From contig OZ244910.1 of NCBI GenBank assembly GCA_965221735.1, positions 2,046,001 through 2,110,000 of the forward strand: a stretch of DNA of 64,000 nucleotides, given 5' to 3'. How positions within the stretch are numbered: position 1 is the first letter of the stretch; each line of letters starts with the position of its first letter. Below, one piece after another: positions 32,494 to 41,149 of this stretch. Origin of the DNA: UBA2991 sp965221735 (GTDB taxonomy: Bacteria; Chloroflexota; Dehalococcoidia; Tepidiformales; Tepidiformaceae). The notes beneath the pieces are model-generated. The model was given only the letters and a program-made list of their open reading frames with translations, was not told the DNA's origin and did no database searches. Position numbers and translations under genes: made by a program.

Positions 32494-34110
32494 ATGGCCA
32501 AGCAACTGCTTTTCGATGAAGACGCCCGCCACGCGATGAAGCGTGGCATCGACGCGCTTGCCGACGCCGTCAAGATCACGCTCGGTCCGAAGGGCCGCAA
32601 CGTGGTGCTCGACAAGAAGTTCGGCGCGCCGACGATCACGAACGATGGTGTGACGATCGCCAGGGACATCGAGCTGGAGGAAGCGTTCGAGAACATCGGC
32701 GCCCAGCTCGCCAAGGAGATCGCCTCCAAGACGAACGACATCGCCGGCGACGGCACGACCACGGCGACCGTGGTGGGCCAGGCGATCGTGCAGGAAGGCC
32801 TGAAGAACGTGGCCGCCGGCGCGAACCCGATGTCGCTGAAGCGCGGCCTCGAGAAGGGCGCCGAGGCGGTCGTGGACCGCGTCGGCCGCAACTCGATCAA
32901 GGTGAACGCGCGCGCGCAGATGGCGCAGGTTGCGTCCATCTCGGCGAACAACGACCCGACCATCGGCGAGCTCATCGGCGAGACGATGGAGAAGGTCGGC
33001 AAGGACGGGGTAATCACGGTCGAGGAGTCGAAGGGCATCCAGACCGAGGTCGAGTACGTGGACGGCATGGCGTTCGACCGCGGCTTCATCAGCCCCTACT
33101 TCGTGACGAACCCGGACCGCATGGAAGCGGAGATCGAGGATCCGCTGATCCTCATCACCGACAGCAAGCTCTCCTCGGTGCAGGAGCTCCTGCCGCTGCT
33201 GGAGAAGATTGTTTCGCAGTCGAAGAACCTGCTCATCATCGCCGCCGACGTGGACGGTGAGGCGCTGGCGACGCTGGCCGTGAACAAGCTGCGCGGCACG
33301 ATGAACGTGCTCGCGGTGAAGGCTCCCGGCTTCGGCGACCGCCAGAAGGACAACCTGGGCGACATCGCGACACTGACCGGCGCGCAGGTCATCTCCGAGG
33401 AGATCGGCCGCACGCTCGACAGCGTGACGCAGGCCGACCTGGGCAGCGCCCGCCGCGTGCTTTCCACCAAGGAAGACACGACGATCATCGAGGGCAAGGG
33501 CAAGAAGAAGGACATCGACGCACGCGTGGGCCAGGTCCGCGCGATCCTCGGCGAGGCGAAGAGCGACTGGGACCGCGAGAAGGCCCAGGAGCGGCTTGGC
33601 AAGCTCGCCGGCAGCGTCGCCGTCATCCGCGTCGGCGCGGCCACCGAGGTCGAGCTGAAGGAGAAGAAGCACCGCGTGGAGGACGCGCTGAGCGCGACCC
33701 GCGCGGCTGTGGAAGAAGGCATCGTGCCGGGCGGCGGGGTCGCCCTGCTGAACGCCATCTCGGCGCTCGACCGCGTGAAGCTGGAGGGCGACGAGGACAC
33801 GGGCGCCCGCATCCTCCGCCGCGCGCTGGAGGAGCCCCTCCGCCGCATCGCCATCAACGCCGGCAAGGACGGCTCGGTGGTGGTCGAAGAGGTGAAGGAG
33901 CTGAAGAAGGGCCTCGGCTACGACGCCCAGCAGGACGAGTTCGGCAACATGGTTGACAAGGGCATCATCGATCCGGCGAAGGTCACCCGCGCCGCCATCG
34001 AGAACGCCGTCTCCATCGCCGCGATGGTCCTGACGACGAACTGCCTGGTCACGGAGAAGAAGGAAGCCGGAGCTGGCGCCGCAGCCGTTCCGCCGGCTCC
34101 GATGTACTAG
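32494..34110 (+). CDS. groEL: chaperonin GroEL
   Basis: A 538-residue group I chaperonin, normal length. Features: MAKQLLFDEDARHAMKRGID start, ATP site GDGTTTATV (about 85-93), equatorial and apical domains intact, and VPGGGVALLNA near the end. The C-terminus reads EAGAGAAAVPPAPMY instead of the common glycine/methionine-rich GGM tail. There is no groES gene immediately upstream or downstream, so the co-chaperonin must be elsewhere. Expression should be HrcA-controlled through the CIRCE element. ATG 32494 follows GGGAGAGG. Confidence 0.98.
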   Translation: MAKQLLFDEDARHAMKRGIDALADAVKITLGPKGRNVVLDKKFGAPTITNDGVTIARDIELEEAFENIGAQLAKEIASKTNDIAGDGTTTATVVGQAIVQEGLKNVAAGANPMSLKRGLEKGAEAVVDRVGRNSIKVNARAQMAQVASISANNDPTIGELIGETMEKVGKDGVITVEESKGIQTEVEYVDGMAFDRGFISPYFVTNPDRMEAEIEDPLILITDSKLSSVQELLPLLEKIVSQSKNLLIIAADVDGEALATLAVNKLRGTMNVLAVKAPGFGDRQKDNLGDIATLTGAQVISEEIGRTLDSVTQADLGSARRVLSTKEDTTIIEGKGKKKDIDARVGQVRAILGEAKSDWDREKAQERLGKLAGSVAVIRVGAATEVELKEKKHRVEDALSATRAAVEEGIVPGGGVALLNAISALDRVKLEGDEDTGARILRRALEEPLRRIAINAGKDGSVVVEEVKELKKGLGYDAQQDEFGNMVDKGIIDPAKVTRAAIENAVSIAAMVLTTNCLVTEKKEAGAGAAAVPPAPMY

Positions 34111-34124
34111 GCTCACTCTTCAAA

Positions 34125-34142
34125 CGCCCGCCTCGGCGGGCG
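34125..34142 (+). terminator. GC-rich hairpin after groEL
   Basis: An 8-base perfect stem, CGCCCGCC paired with GGCGGGCG, begins 14 bases after the groEL stop. There is no U-tract, which is usual for terminators in very GC-rich genomes. Confidence 0.6.
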
Positions 34143-34156
34143 CACGAGGAACTCCG

Positions 34157-34189
34157 GCGAGGGGGCGCGGCGAAAGCCCGCCCCCTCGC
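34157..34189 (+). terminator. second hairpin after groEL
   Basis: GCGAGGGGGCG pairs with CGCCCCCTCGC across an 11-base loop, giving an 11-base stem. With the first hairpin it forms a strong double stop, or a stabiliser of the groEL mRNA 3' end. Confidence 0.6.
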
Positions 34190-34211
34190 TTCACATCCGG
34201 GGGTACCGCCC

Positions 34212-34670
34212 ATGGCCCACTCGGAGAACGGTCTGCAGGTCGACCTGGAGGCGCTGCGGGAGCGGCTGGAGAACGCCGACCTGATCGTCATCGGGTTCCA
34301 GGCCTTCGCCGAGCGGCTGCTGCTGGACGCGCGCAGCTCGCCCAGCGAGGGGCCGCTGGTGGCGGTGGTCGCGCCGGTCTCGAGCGTGCAGGAGCGGTAC
34401 GCGTGGCTGGGGAAGCACCGCAGCTCGTTCGGGATGCCGGACGACTTCACGTTCGCGATGTGGCCCCACTCCATCGCGCTCATCCGGGAGCACGACGTGC
34501 TCGCGCCGATGGGCGAGCGCATGGCGGCGGTGTCGAACGAGGCGGACCTGGCGATGTCGCGGGCGCTGGCGCGGCTGGAGGTGCTGGAGCGGCGCACGAT
34601 CCGGGAGGCGGTGCTGGGTGGCCCGAGCTGGGAGACGCTCTGGCCGGATGAGGACGGGGACGAGGACTAG
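34212..34670 (+). CDS. conserved-looking hypothetical protein
   Basis: A 152-residue soluble protein: LQVDLEALRERLENADLIVIGFQAFAERLLLDARSS cut across an amphipathic helix, then a beta-strand-like PLVAVVAPVSSVQERYAWLGKHR and TFAMWPHSIALI, and a helical acidic C-terminus. Coding character is good and GGGGG lies before ATG 34212. No catalytic motif or domain recognised. It starts right after the groEL terminator hairpins and converges on moaA. Confidence 0.65.
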   Translation: MAHSENGLQVDLEALRERLENADLIVIGFQAFAERLLLDARSSPSEGPLVAVVAPVSSVQERYAWLGKHRSSFGMPDDFTFAMWPHSIALIREHDVLAPMGERMAAVSNEADLAMSRALARLEVLERRTIREAVLGGPSWETLWPDEDGDED

Positions 34671-34679
34671 CGGGCGGCG

Positions 34680-35687
34680 CTAGCCGCCGATGTGGGACAT
34701 CTCGACGCGCTTGAGGTCGGCCGTGGCCTCCGTGCGGAGGTCGGAGTAGCGGTCATCGCGGATGCGCCAGACGCGGGCGATGGCGTCTGACAGCTCGTCG
34801 TCAGAGGCGCCGGCCCGCATCGGGGCCCGCAGATCGAAGCCAGTCGAGCCGAAGAGACAGGTGAAGAGCTCGCCCTCGGGGGAGAGGCGGGCGCGGGTAC
34901 AGTCGCCGCAGAACGGCTGCGAGATCGAGGTGATGACGCCGATCTCGCCGCCGCCGTCGCGGTATCGGTAGCGCCGGGCGACCTCGCCACGGTAGTTCGG
35001 GTCGATGGGTTCGAGGGGGAGGGCGCCGCCGATGCGCTCGACGATCTCGGCGGCGGGCACGACGTGGTCGAGCACCCAGCCGTTAGTCGTGCCGACGTCC
35101 ATGAACTCGATGAAGCGCACGATGATGCCCGTGCCGTGGAAGTGGCGGGCGAGGTCGACGATGGTGTGGTCGTTGAGGCCACGCTTGACGACAGCGTTCA
35201 CCTTGATTGGCCAGAGCCCGGCGTCACGCGCGGCATCGATGCCGGCGAGCACCACGTCGACGCCGACGTCGACATCGTTCATCTCACGGAAGGTGGCGTC
35301 GTCGAGGGAGTCGAGGCTGATGGTGATGCGCTCCAGGCCCGCCTCGCGGAGGGGGCCGACCTGGGCGGGGAGGAGGGCGCCGTTGGTCGTGAGCGTGAGG
35401 TCCTGGAGCCCGTCGAGGGCAGAGAGCTGCTCGACCAGGAGGGGGAGGTCGCGGCGGACGAGGGGTTCGCCGCCGGTCACACGGATCTTCTCGACGCCGT
35501 GCGCGACGAAGAGGCGCGAGAGGCGCACGATCTCCTCGTAGGTGAGGATCTCCTCGCGGTCGAGGAACTGGAAGGACGGCCCGAAGACCTCCTTCGGCAT
35601 GCAGTAGACGCAGCGGAAGTTGCAGCGGTCCGTCACGGAGACGCGCAAGTCGCGGAGGGGCCTGTCGAAGGTGTCGCGTACTGGCAT
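34680..35687 (-). CDS. moaA: GTP 3',8-cyclase MoaA
   Basis: A 335-residue radical SAM enzyme of molybdopterin synthesis (GTP to 3',8-cH2GTP). The N-terminal [4Fe-4S] cysteines are C22, C26 and C29 in DRCNFRCVYC. VTGGEPLVRRDL is the SAM-contact region, and a second cluster motif FCGDCTRARLSPEGELFTC lies near the C-terminus, which ends in the conserved GG. ATG 35687 is 7 bases from a TAAGCT hexamer (leaderless-type). It supports the molybdenum hydroxylase encoded at 14.4 kb; other moa genes are not in the window. Confidence 0.97.
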   Translation of the reverse strand: MPVRDTFDRPLRDLRVSVTDRCNFRCVYCMPKEVFGPSFQFLDREEILTYEEIVRLSRLFVAHGVEKIRVTGGEPLVRRDLPLLVEQLSALDGLQDLTLTTNGALLPAQVGPLREAGLERITISLDSLDDATFREMNDVDVGVDVVLAGIDAARDAGLWPIKVNAVVKRGLNDHTIVDLARHFHGTGIIVRFIEFMDVGTTNGWVLDHVVPAAEIVERIGGALPLEPIDPNYRGEVARRYRYRDGGGEIGVITSISQPFCGDCTRARLSPEGELFTCLFGSTGFDLRAPMRAGASDDELSDAIARVWRIRDDRYSDLRTEATADLKRVEMSHIGG

Positions 35688-35694
35688 CAGGGGT

Positions 35695-35700
35695 AGCTTA
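35695..35700 (-). promoter_or_regulatory. -10 hexamer TAAGCT, leaderless-type, for moaA
   Basis: TAAGCT (minus strand), 7 bases before ATG 35687, within the gap between moaA and the upstream MerR gene. Confidence 0.45.
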
Positions 35701-35756
35701 CCGGTCCGTCCGTTTTCGATGTGCTGGGCTTGAGCCTATCGGTCCGCTGCTGGTCG

Positions 35757-36221
35757 TCAGTCGCCCGCGGCGACGGGCGGGGCGGCCTCGGTGAAGCGCC
35801 GCAGCATCTCGTCGTGCTTCTCGAGGCGCTCGGCGAGCTGGACGCGCATCTTCTCCATCTTCGCGACCTTCTGGTCGAGCAACGCGATCTGGCGGAGGGT
35901 GACCTCGCGGGCGATGCGAACCTTCTTCGCCTTCTCCTCGGCCTCGTCGTCCTTGTTCCACTCGGCCCGGATCTGCATGCGGACGTCCTCGGCCTCGAGC
36001 ATCTCCTTGATGTCGGCGAGGGAGAACCCGAGGAGCTCCTTGAGCGCCTTGACGCGATCGATGCGCTCCATGTCGGCGGGAGAGTAGAGACGGAAGCCGC
36101 CGACCATGCGGGTGGGCGGGGGCAAGAGGCCGCGCTCCTCGTAGTAGCGGAGCGTGCGCTGCGTAAGCTCCGAGCGTTCGGCCGCTTCACCGATCTGCAG
36201 GTAGCCGTCGTCGCGTTCCAT
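35757..36221 (-). CDS. MerR family transcriptional regulator
   Basis: A 154-residue regulator. The N-terminal winged helix reads LQIGEAAERSELTQRTLRYY followed by EERGLLPPPTR and FRLYSPADMERI. The rest is a long dimerisation coiled coil (LRQIALLDQKVAKMEKMRVQ). No cysteine cluster for metal sensing is seen, so the effector is unknown. ATG 36221 is chosen because the MerR fold begins a few residues later and a TAGACT hexamer lies at 36233-36238; an earlier in-frame start at 36260 is possible. It may regulate itself or the divergent dnaA-like gene. Confidence 0.9.
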   Translation of the reverse strand: MERDDGYLQIGEAAERSELTQRTLRYYEERGLLPPPTRMVGGFRLYSPADMERIDRVKALKELLGFSLADIKEMLEAEDVRMQIRAEWNKDDEAEEKAKKVRIAREVTLRQIALLDQKVAKMEKMRVQLAERLEKHDEMLRRFTEAAPPVAAGD

Positions 36222-36392
36222 GGCGTATTCGTAGTCTAGCGACGGCAGCAAGCGCGTCAATGCACCGCGTGCGGGTGGGGCGCGGCAATAGCCGGCAGGC
36301 GCGAGACCATAAGCCGGATCGGGCCGTGAAAGGTCCGTTAACGAAGCCGCGCGGCGGGCCGAAAGCGGTTGCCGCTCGCAGAGGGGGAGCGC

Positions 36393-36398
36393 TAGCCT
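36393..36398 (+). promoter_or_regulatory. putative -10 hexamer TAGCCT for the DnaA-like gene
   Basis: TAGCCT, 45 bases before ATG 36444. The gap 36222-36443 contains no consensus DnaA box (TTATCCACA) that I can find. Confidence 0.35.
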
Positions 36399-36443
36399 TC
36401 TTGGGTCGCGCTGAGGGGCGCGGCACCCTCTGAATCATCACCG

Positions 36444-37820
36444 ATGAAGAGCGAGCCGGGGGCGCATGTGCGTCCCGGGGAGGGAGCGCGCACGCCCGTG
36501 TCAGGTGGGGATCGGGACTCGGCGAAGGCCTTGCGAGGCGCCTGGCAGGCGGTGCTGGGGCGGCTCGAACTCGAGGTGAGCCGCGCCAACTTCGAGACGT
36601 GGCTGGCGGGAACGACCGCGCGCTCACTGAGCGATAGTGAGTTGCTCGTTGAGGCTCGCTCCGCGTTCCGGGCGGAGTGGTTGAACGAGAACCTGGCGCC
36701 GGTGGTCGAGCGCTGCCTCGGCGCGGTCAAGGGCGAACGGTTGGCGGTCCGGTTCGTGGCGCCGGGGGAGAAGCCGCACGCAGCGCCGGAGACGGCGGCG
36801 TCCTCCAACGAGACGGAGGGGACGGGCCGCGAGCAGGTGGTGGGGCAGGTGAACGGGTCGTTCACCCTGTCCCGCTATTTCCGGTCGGAGGGGAGCGCCC
36901 TGGCCCTCGCCAGCTGCCTGAGCCTGGTGGAAGACGGGGAGCCGGCGATAAGCCCGGTGGTCGTCCACGGGCCGCCGGGAGTGGGGAAGACGCACCTGCT
37001 CCACGGTCTGGCGGCGCGGGCGAGCGACCGGGGACAGCGGGTCGCCTGCCTGAGCGGGGAGGGCTTTACCTCGGGCTACCAGCGGGCGCTTCGGGAGGGG
37101 AACGTCGAGGCGTTCCAGGACGCCGTGCGAGGGGTGCAGCTGCTCATCATCGACGACCTGCACGATCTGGCGGGGAAGACGGGAACGCTGCGGGAACTGG
37201 TGCACACGCTGGACGCGGTGACGCACGGGGGAGGAGCGGTCGTGGTGGGGAGCGAGCTGCGACCGCGAGAGCTGGGACTCCCGGAGCGGCTCTGCTCGCG
37301 GCTGGAGGCGGGGATCGTGGCGACGGTCGAACCCTTCGCGGCGAGCGAGCGCCGCGCGTTCATCGAGCAGCGACTGGCGGACCTGCGGGTAGCGCTGCCG
37401 TCGTGGTGCCTGGAGCAGCTGGCTGTGGGCACGGGCTCGGTGCGGTCGATCCTGGCGGGGGTGCATGCGGCGGTGGGGCTGCAGCGGCGGGGGCTGCTCA
37501 GTGAGCTGCGGCTGGCGGCCGAAGTGGGGGCGCTTGAATTGCATTCCCGCGGGAACGAGACGGCGAAGGTGGTGATCGAGCGGGTCGCCGAACACTTCGC
37601 GGTGGCGGTGGGCGAGGTGGAGGGGCGCAGCCGCTCCCAGACGCTGGCGCGTCCGCGGGCGGTGGCGGCGGCGGCGCTGCAGGAGCGGGGCTGCAGCTAC
37701 AGCGAGATCGGGGCGCTGCTCGGGGGGCGGAGCCGGAGCACGATCAAGGGGCTGGCGGAGCGGGGGCGGGCGCTGGGCGCGGAGGATCCGGCGGTCGCGA
37801 ACCTGCTCCGGGCCGGCTAG
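36444..37820 (+). CDS. divergent DnaA-family replication initiator-like ATPase
   Basis: 458 residues with the full DnaA domain order: domain I about 27-105 (WQAVLGRLELEVSRANFETW), linker, AAA+ domain with Walker A GPPGVGKT (176-183), Walker B IIDD (235-238) and the ERLCSRLEAGIV box VII region, then a helix-turn-helix domain IV (about 375-445). Domain IV reads LLGGRSRSTIKGLAER where canonical DnaA has GGRDHTTV, so the DnaA-box-contacting residues differ. A GTG at 36498 with GGGAGGGAG upstream is an alternative start. It could be a paralogue or a diverged main initiator. Confidence 0.85.
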   Translation: MKSEPGAHVRPGEGARTPVSGGDRDSAKALRGAWQAVLGRLELEVSRANFETWLAGTTARSLSDSELLVEARSAFRAEWLNENLAPVVERCLGAVKGERLAVRFVAPGEKPHAAPETAASSNETEGTGREQVVGQVNGSFTLSRYFRSEGSALALASCLSLVEDGEPAISPVVVHGPPGVGKTHLLHGLAARASDRGQRVACLSGEGFTSGYQRALREGNVEAFQDAVRGVQLLIIDDLHDLAGKTGTLRELVHTLDAVTHGGGAVVVGSELRPRELGLPERLCSRLEAGIVATVEPFAASERRAFIEQRLADLRVALPSWCLEQLAVGTGSVRSILAGVHAAVGLQRRGLLSELRLAAEVGALELHSRGNETAKVVIERVAEHFAVAVGEVEGRSRSQTLARPRAVAAAALQERGCSYSEIGALLGGRSRSTIKGLAERGRALGAEDPAVANLLRAG

Positions 37821-38146
37821 CCGTCCACCAGCAGGGCGACGGCGGCGCTCACGCCCGCGATCCCGAACCCGGCAATCACGCCCGCACAGGCCGCGCTCAC
37901 CGGCGAGTGGTTCTCGCCGTCCCAGGGTCCCGCCTCCACGAGGATGACGGTCGCCCCGACGGTCCGGACGGCGCCGGCAATCACCTCCGCGTCGGGGAGG
38001 CCGTCGATGCAGAGCACGACATCGCCGCCGGCCTGGCGGAGGGCGGCGGCGACCTCCCCGGAGGTGGCGCAGGAGCGGACTTCGACGCCCTCGGGCAACG
38101 AGGGCGGTTCGACACCAGCGGGGAGGATGACGAGAACCACGGCCAT
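37817..38146 (-). CDS. hypothetical protein in the double-CoA-transferase operon
   Basis: A 109-residue protein with Rossmann-like alternation (VVLVILPAGVEPPSLPEGV, GGDVVLCIDGLPDAEVI, GATVILVEAGPW) and a hydrophobic C-terminal helix (VSAACAGVIAGFGIAGVSAA). Its ATG overlaps the stop of the CoA-transferase by one base. Its stop overlaps the DnaA-like stop on the shared palindrome CTAG. Family not recognised. Co-translation suggests a partner of the CoA-transferase or of the SDR-like protein, which is unproven. Confidence 0.65.
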   Translation of the reverse strand: MAVVLVILPAGVEPPSLPEGVEVRSCATSGEVAAALRQAGGDVVLCIDGLPDAEVIAGAVRTVGATVILVEAGPWDGENHSPVSAACAGVIAGFGIAGVSAAVALLVDG

Positions 38147-40548
38147 CAGAGGCTCGGGCCGGCAGCGTACTGGGGGTCGTCGTTGGTTGCGTTGGCGGCG
38201 TAGAGGGCCTCGATCTCGGTATCGCTCATGCCGAGCAATCTGGAGAAGACCTCGCGGTTGTGCTGGGCGAAGAGGGGCGCGGGGCGAGCGATGGCGCCGG
38301 GAGTCTGCTCGAAGCGCCAGGGGAAGCCGGGGAAGACGTGCGTCCCGGCGACGGGGTGGCGCACGGTCTCGAAATAGCCGCGGTCGTTCAGATGGTTATC
38401 GCTCACGACCATCCAGTTGGGCATGACCGGGGCGGCGGGAACGCCCGCCTCCTGGAGGGCGTCGGCGGCAGCGGTCACGGTCTGCTCACGCGACCATGTG
38501 GCGATGGCGGCATCGATCTCGGCGGCGGCCGCGCGCCGGCCTTCGACGGACGACAGGGCCGGGTTGGCGGCGAGCTCGGGGCAGCCCGCGACCTCGGCAA
38601 GGGAGGCGAAGTCGCGTTCGTCGCGCACGGTAAGGGCAAGCCAGTTGTCCTCGCCGGCGCAGGGGTAGAGGCCCTGGGGAGCGTGGACGGGGGAGGCGTT
38701 GCCGATGGGCTCGGGGGCCTCGCGCGTAACGGCGTAGGTGAGCAACTCCTGGGAGAAGTAGGGCAGGACGGCCTCGAAGAGGGAGACGTCGATCCAGCGG
38801 CCCCTGCCGGTCGCGCGGCGGGCGTGGAGGGCGGCGAGCATGGCGACGGCGCCGTGATTCCCGGTGACGGGGTCGGCGTAGTAGCTACCGGTGCCGAAGT
38901 ACTCGCCGGGACCGTAGCCGAGGACGCTGGCGAGGCCGCTCATGGCCTCGATGTTGCTGCCGTAGGCGGAGTAGTTGCGCTCGGGGCCGGTCGCGCCGAA
39001 GCCCGCCATCGAGCACATGACGAGACCCGGGTTGACCTCGCGGAGGACGTCCCAGCCGATGCCGAGCTGGGTCATGACGCGGGCGGCGTTGTTCTCGATG
39101 AGGCCATCGGCGTTCCTGACCAGCTCGAGGAGGACGGCGCGGCCCTCGTCGGTGGCGAGGTTGAGGCAGACGGCGCGCTTGTTGCGGTTGAGCTTGTTGA
39201 AGTAGCCGGCGCGGTGGTAGTGGTCCGGCCAGATGTCGGCGGGGACCCAGGCGAGAGTGCGGGTGGCGGGCTTCGTGTGCAGCTCGACCTTGATGACGTC
39301 GGCGCCGAGGTCGGCGAAGTGGCGGCCGGCGATCGGTCCCGCCCAGTTGGCAGTGACCTCGATGATGCGAAGTCCCGCCAGCGGTCCGTGACCCGCGGGG
39401 GCAGAGGTGGGGGCGGGCGGGGTAACGCCCGCGTTCGCCCAGGGGAAGTCCGGGGCGAGGACGGCGTCGGTGTGCTCGCCGCGAGCGGCGGCGGTGGTGG
39501 CAGGGTCGAGGGCCGTCCCGGGGAGCTTGCAGGGGAGGCCGGGGGCGAGCAGCTCGCGGTCGCCGAGGCAGAGGGTGCCGAACCAGTCGCGGGCGGCGAG
39601 CTGCTCGCTGGCGGCGACGTCGGCCATGGTGTTCACGGGGGTGACGGCGATCCGAAGCTCCTGTGCGGCGTGGTAGATCTCCTGCTTCGTGCGGGTCTTC
39701 GTCCACTCGCCGAAGGCTTCCAGCACCTCATCGAAGCGCTCGGTCCAGACGAGAGGTTGCTGCAGGGACTCGTCCTCCAGCAGATCGAAGCGCTCGATGA
39801 GGACGAAGAGGTTGGGGTAGGGCGCGAGGTTGAAGAGGAACACGAAGCCGTCGACGCAGGGGACGAAGATGCTGCCGGTGCGGCTCTGGATGACGCCCTG
39901 GTGGGTCCAGATGGTGGTGAGCCAGGCGTGGTCGTTGAGGATGGCCTCCTGGTGGGAGACTTCGATGCGCTGGCCCTGGCCGTGCTCGCGGGCGTGCCGG
40001 AGACCGGCGAGGGCGGCGACCGCACCGTGCGTTCCGGCGTGGAAGGGCACCTGGTGCCCGGGGAGCGCGATGGGTTCGCGCTCCGGGTCGCCGCCGAAGT
40101 AGTGGTAGCCGCCGGTGGCGTACTCGGTGAACGAGGTAGCCTCCCAGTCCGCCCGGTCGCCGCTGCGGCCATAGGGGGAGAGGGAGAGGAGAACGGCCCG
40201 CTCGTTCACGGCGACGAGGCGCTCCTCGAGGCGATCGGCTGCTTCGCCCCGCTCGCTGTGGATGACGATGTCGGCGTGAGCGGCCAGCTGCTCGATGCGC
40301 GGGTCGTCGAGGGGCAGCGTCACGTTGAGCTTGCCCGCCGCGAGCCAGGCGAAGAAGGCGCTCTCGCCATCGACGAGGGGAAGCTCGGCGCGGGCGGAGT
40401 CGCCCTCGGGGGGCTCGACTTTGACGACCTGTGCGCCAAGGTCGGCGAGCAGCCGTCCGCCGTAGGGACCGGCAACGCCGGTTGCGAGCTCAAGGACAAC
40501 GACGTCGGCAAGGGGCGGGGGGGCGAGGTCGGGCGCAGAGGTTGTCAC
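38146..40548 (-). CDS. double-domain CaiB/BaiF CoA-transferase fusion
   Basis: 800 residues: two type III CoA-transferase domains (about 12-375 and 388-790) joined by a proline/alanine linker (VTPPAPTSAPAGHG). Each starts with its own VVLELATGVAGPYGGRLL or LRIIEVTANWAGPIAGRHF. The C-terminal half keeps the catalytic-type aspartate D559 in YYADPVTGNHGAVA. The matching place in the N-terminal half is FHAGTHGAVA (H170), so that half probably lacks transferase activity. ATG 40548 overlaps the upstream SDR-like gene by 4 bases. Confidence 0.93.
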   Translation of the reverse strand: MTTSAPDLAPPPLADVVVLELATGVAGPYGGRLLADLGAQVVKVEPPEGDSARAELPLVDGESAFFAWLAAGKLNVTLPLDDPRIEQLAAHADIVIHSERGEAADRLEERLVAVNERAVLLSLSPYGRSGDRADWEATSFTEYATGGYHYFGGDPEREPIALPGHQVPFHAGTHGAVAALAGLRHAREHGQGQRIEVSHQEAILNDHAWLTTIWTHQGVIQSRTGSIFVPCVDGFVFLFNLAPYPNLFVLIERFDLLEDESLQQPLVWTERFDEVLEAFGEWTKTRTKQEIYHAAQELRIAVTPVNTMADVAASEQLAARDWFGTLCLGDRELLAPGLPCKLPGTALDPATTAAARGEHTDAVLAPDFPWANAGVTPPAPTSAPAGHGPLAGLRIIEVTANWAGPIAGRHFADLGADVIKVELHTKPATRTLAWVPADIWPDHYHRAGYFNKLNRNKRAVCLNLATDEGRAVLLELVRNADGLIENNAARVMTQLGIGWDVLREVNPGLVMCSMAGFGATGPERNYSAYGSNIEAMSGLASVLGYGPGEYFGTGSYYADPVTGNHGAVAMLAALHARRATGRGRWIDVSLFEAVLPYFSQELLTYAVTREAPEPIGNASPVHAPQGLYPCAGEDNWLALTVRDERDFASLAEVAGCPELAANPALSSVEGRRAAAAEIDAAIATWSREQTVTAAADALQEAGVPAAPVMPNWMVVSDNHLNDRGYFETVRHPVAGTHVFPGFPWRFEQTPGAIARPAPLFAQHNREVFSRLLGMSDTEIEALYAANATNDDPQYAAGPSL

Positions 40549-41141
40549 GAGGCAGCCTCAGGGGAGAGGACGGCGAGGACGGCGGCGGCGGCCTCGTCGG
40601 GGGCGGGGGCGTCGCGGCCGACAACGGTGATGCGCGGTCCACCCGCGCCGAGGTGGGCCGAGAGCGCCGCGTTCAGCGCCTTGTCGTCGGCGGGGTCGCG
40701 CTCGGGGGCGACGAAGACGACGGCGCCGCCGCCCTTCTCGCGCATGATCTGACCGAAGGCCTGGGCGGCGAGGAGGGGTGTGCGGTGGCGGCCGGCGAAG
40801 GCGCGCTTCTCCTCCACGGGGGAGTCGGGGCTGGGGGTTGGCAGGGAGGAGACGACGACGATGGCGTCGCAGCGACCAAGCTGGCTCCAGGTCCTCTGGG
40901 CGAAGGCGCCCATCTGCTCGGGGTCGGAGGCCTCGATTATGTCGGCGAAGTGGTCGCGGCCGATGGCCCAGACCTCGTTGGCGACGGAGTTCACCGAGAA
41001 CTCCTGATCGGGAACGGCGTTGAAGGTGGCTAGGGCAATCGACGCGCCCGCCTCCGCGGCGGCGACGGCGACGGCGCGATGGTGGGCGTCGCCACCGCCG
41101 ATGGCGGCGATGACCTGTCCGGAGAGTGCGTCGTTGGGCAT
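40545..41141 (-). CDS. degenerate SDR-like (Rossmann) protein
   Basis: A 198-residue protein with an SDR-like start, GQVIAAIGGGDAHHRAVAVA, followed by EAGASIALATFN and later RCDAIVVVSSLP, AAQAFGQIMREKGGGAVVFVA. The glycine motif is atypical and the Y-x3-K catalytic pair is absent, so oxidoreductase activity is unlikely. It overlaps the double CoA-transferase by 4 bases, and the same operon continues to 37817. A structural or regulatory partner of the transferase is possible (inference). Confidence 0.75.
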   Translation of the reverse strand: MPNDALSGQVIAAIGGGDAHHRAVAVAAAEAGASIALATFNAVPDQEFSVNSVANEVWAIGRDHFADIIEASDPEQMGAFAQRTWSQLGRCDAIVVVSSLPTPSPDSPVEEKRAFAGRHRTPLLAAQAFGQIMREKGGGAVVFVAPERDPADDKALNAALSAHLGAGGPRITVVGRDAPAPDEAAAAVLAVLSPEAAS

Positions 41142-41149
41142 GGCGTCGG

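Noticed and set aside
36222..36443. Replication origin next to the DnaA-like gene
   Set aside because: No TTATCCACA-type boxes or AT-rich unwinding region, and no dnaN neighbour.
38260..40752. Plus-strand frame of over 800 codons opposite the double CoA-transferase
   Set aside because: Same GC-driven shadow effect; no recognisable motifs.
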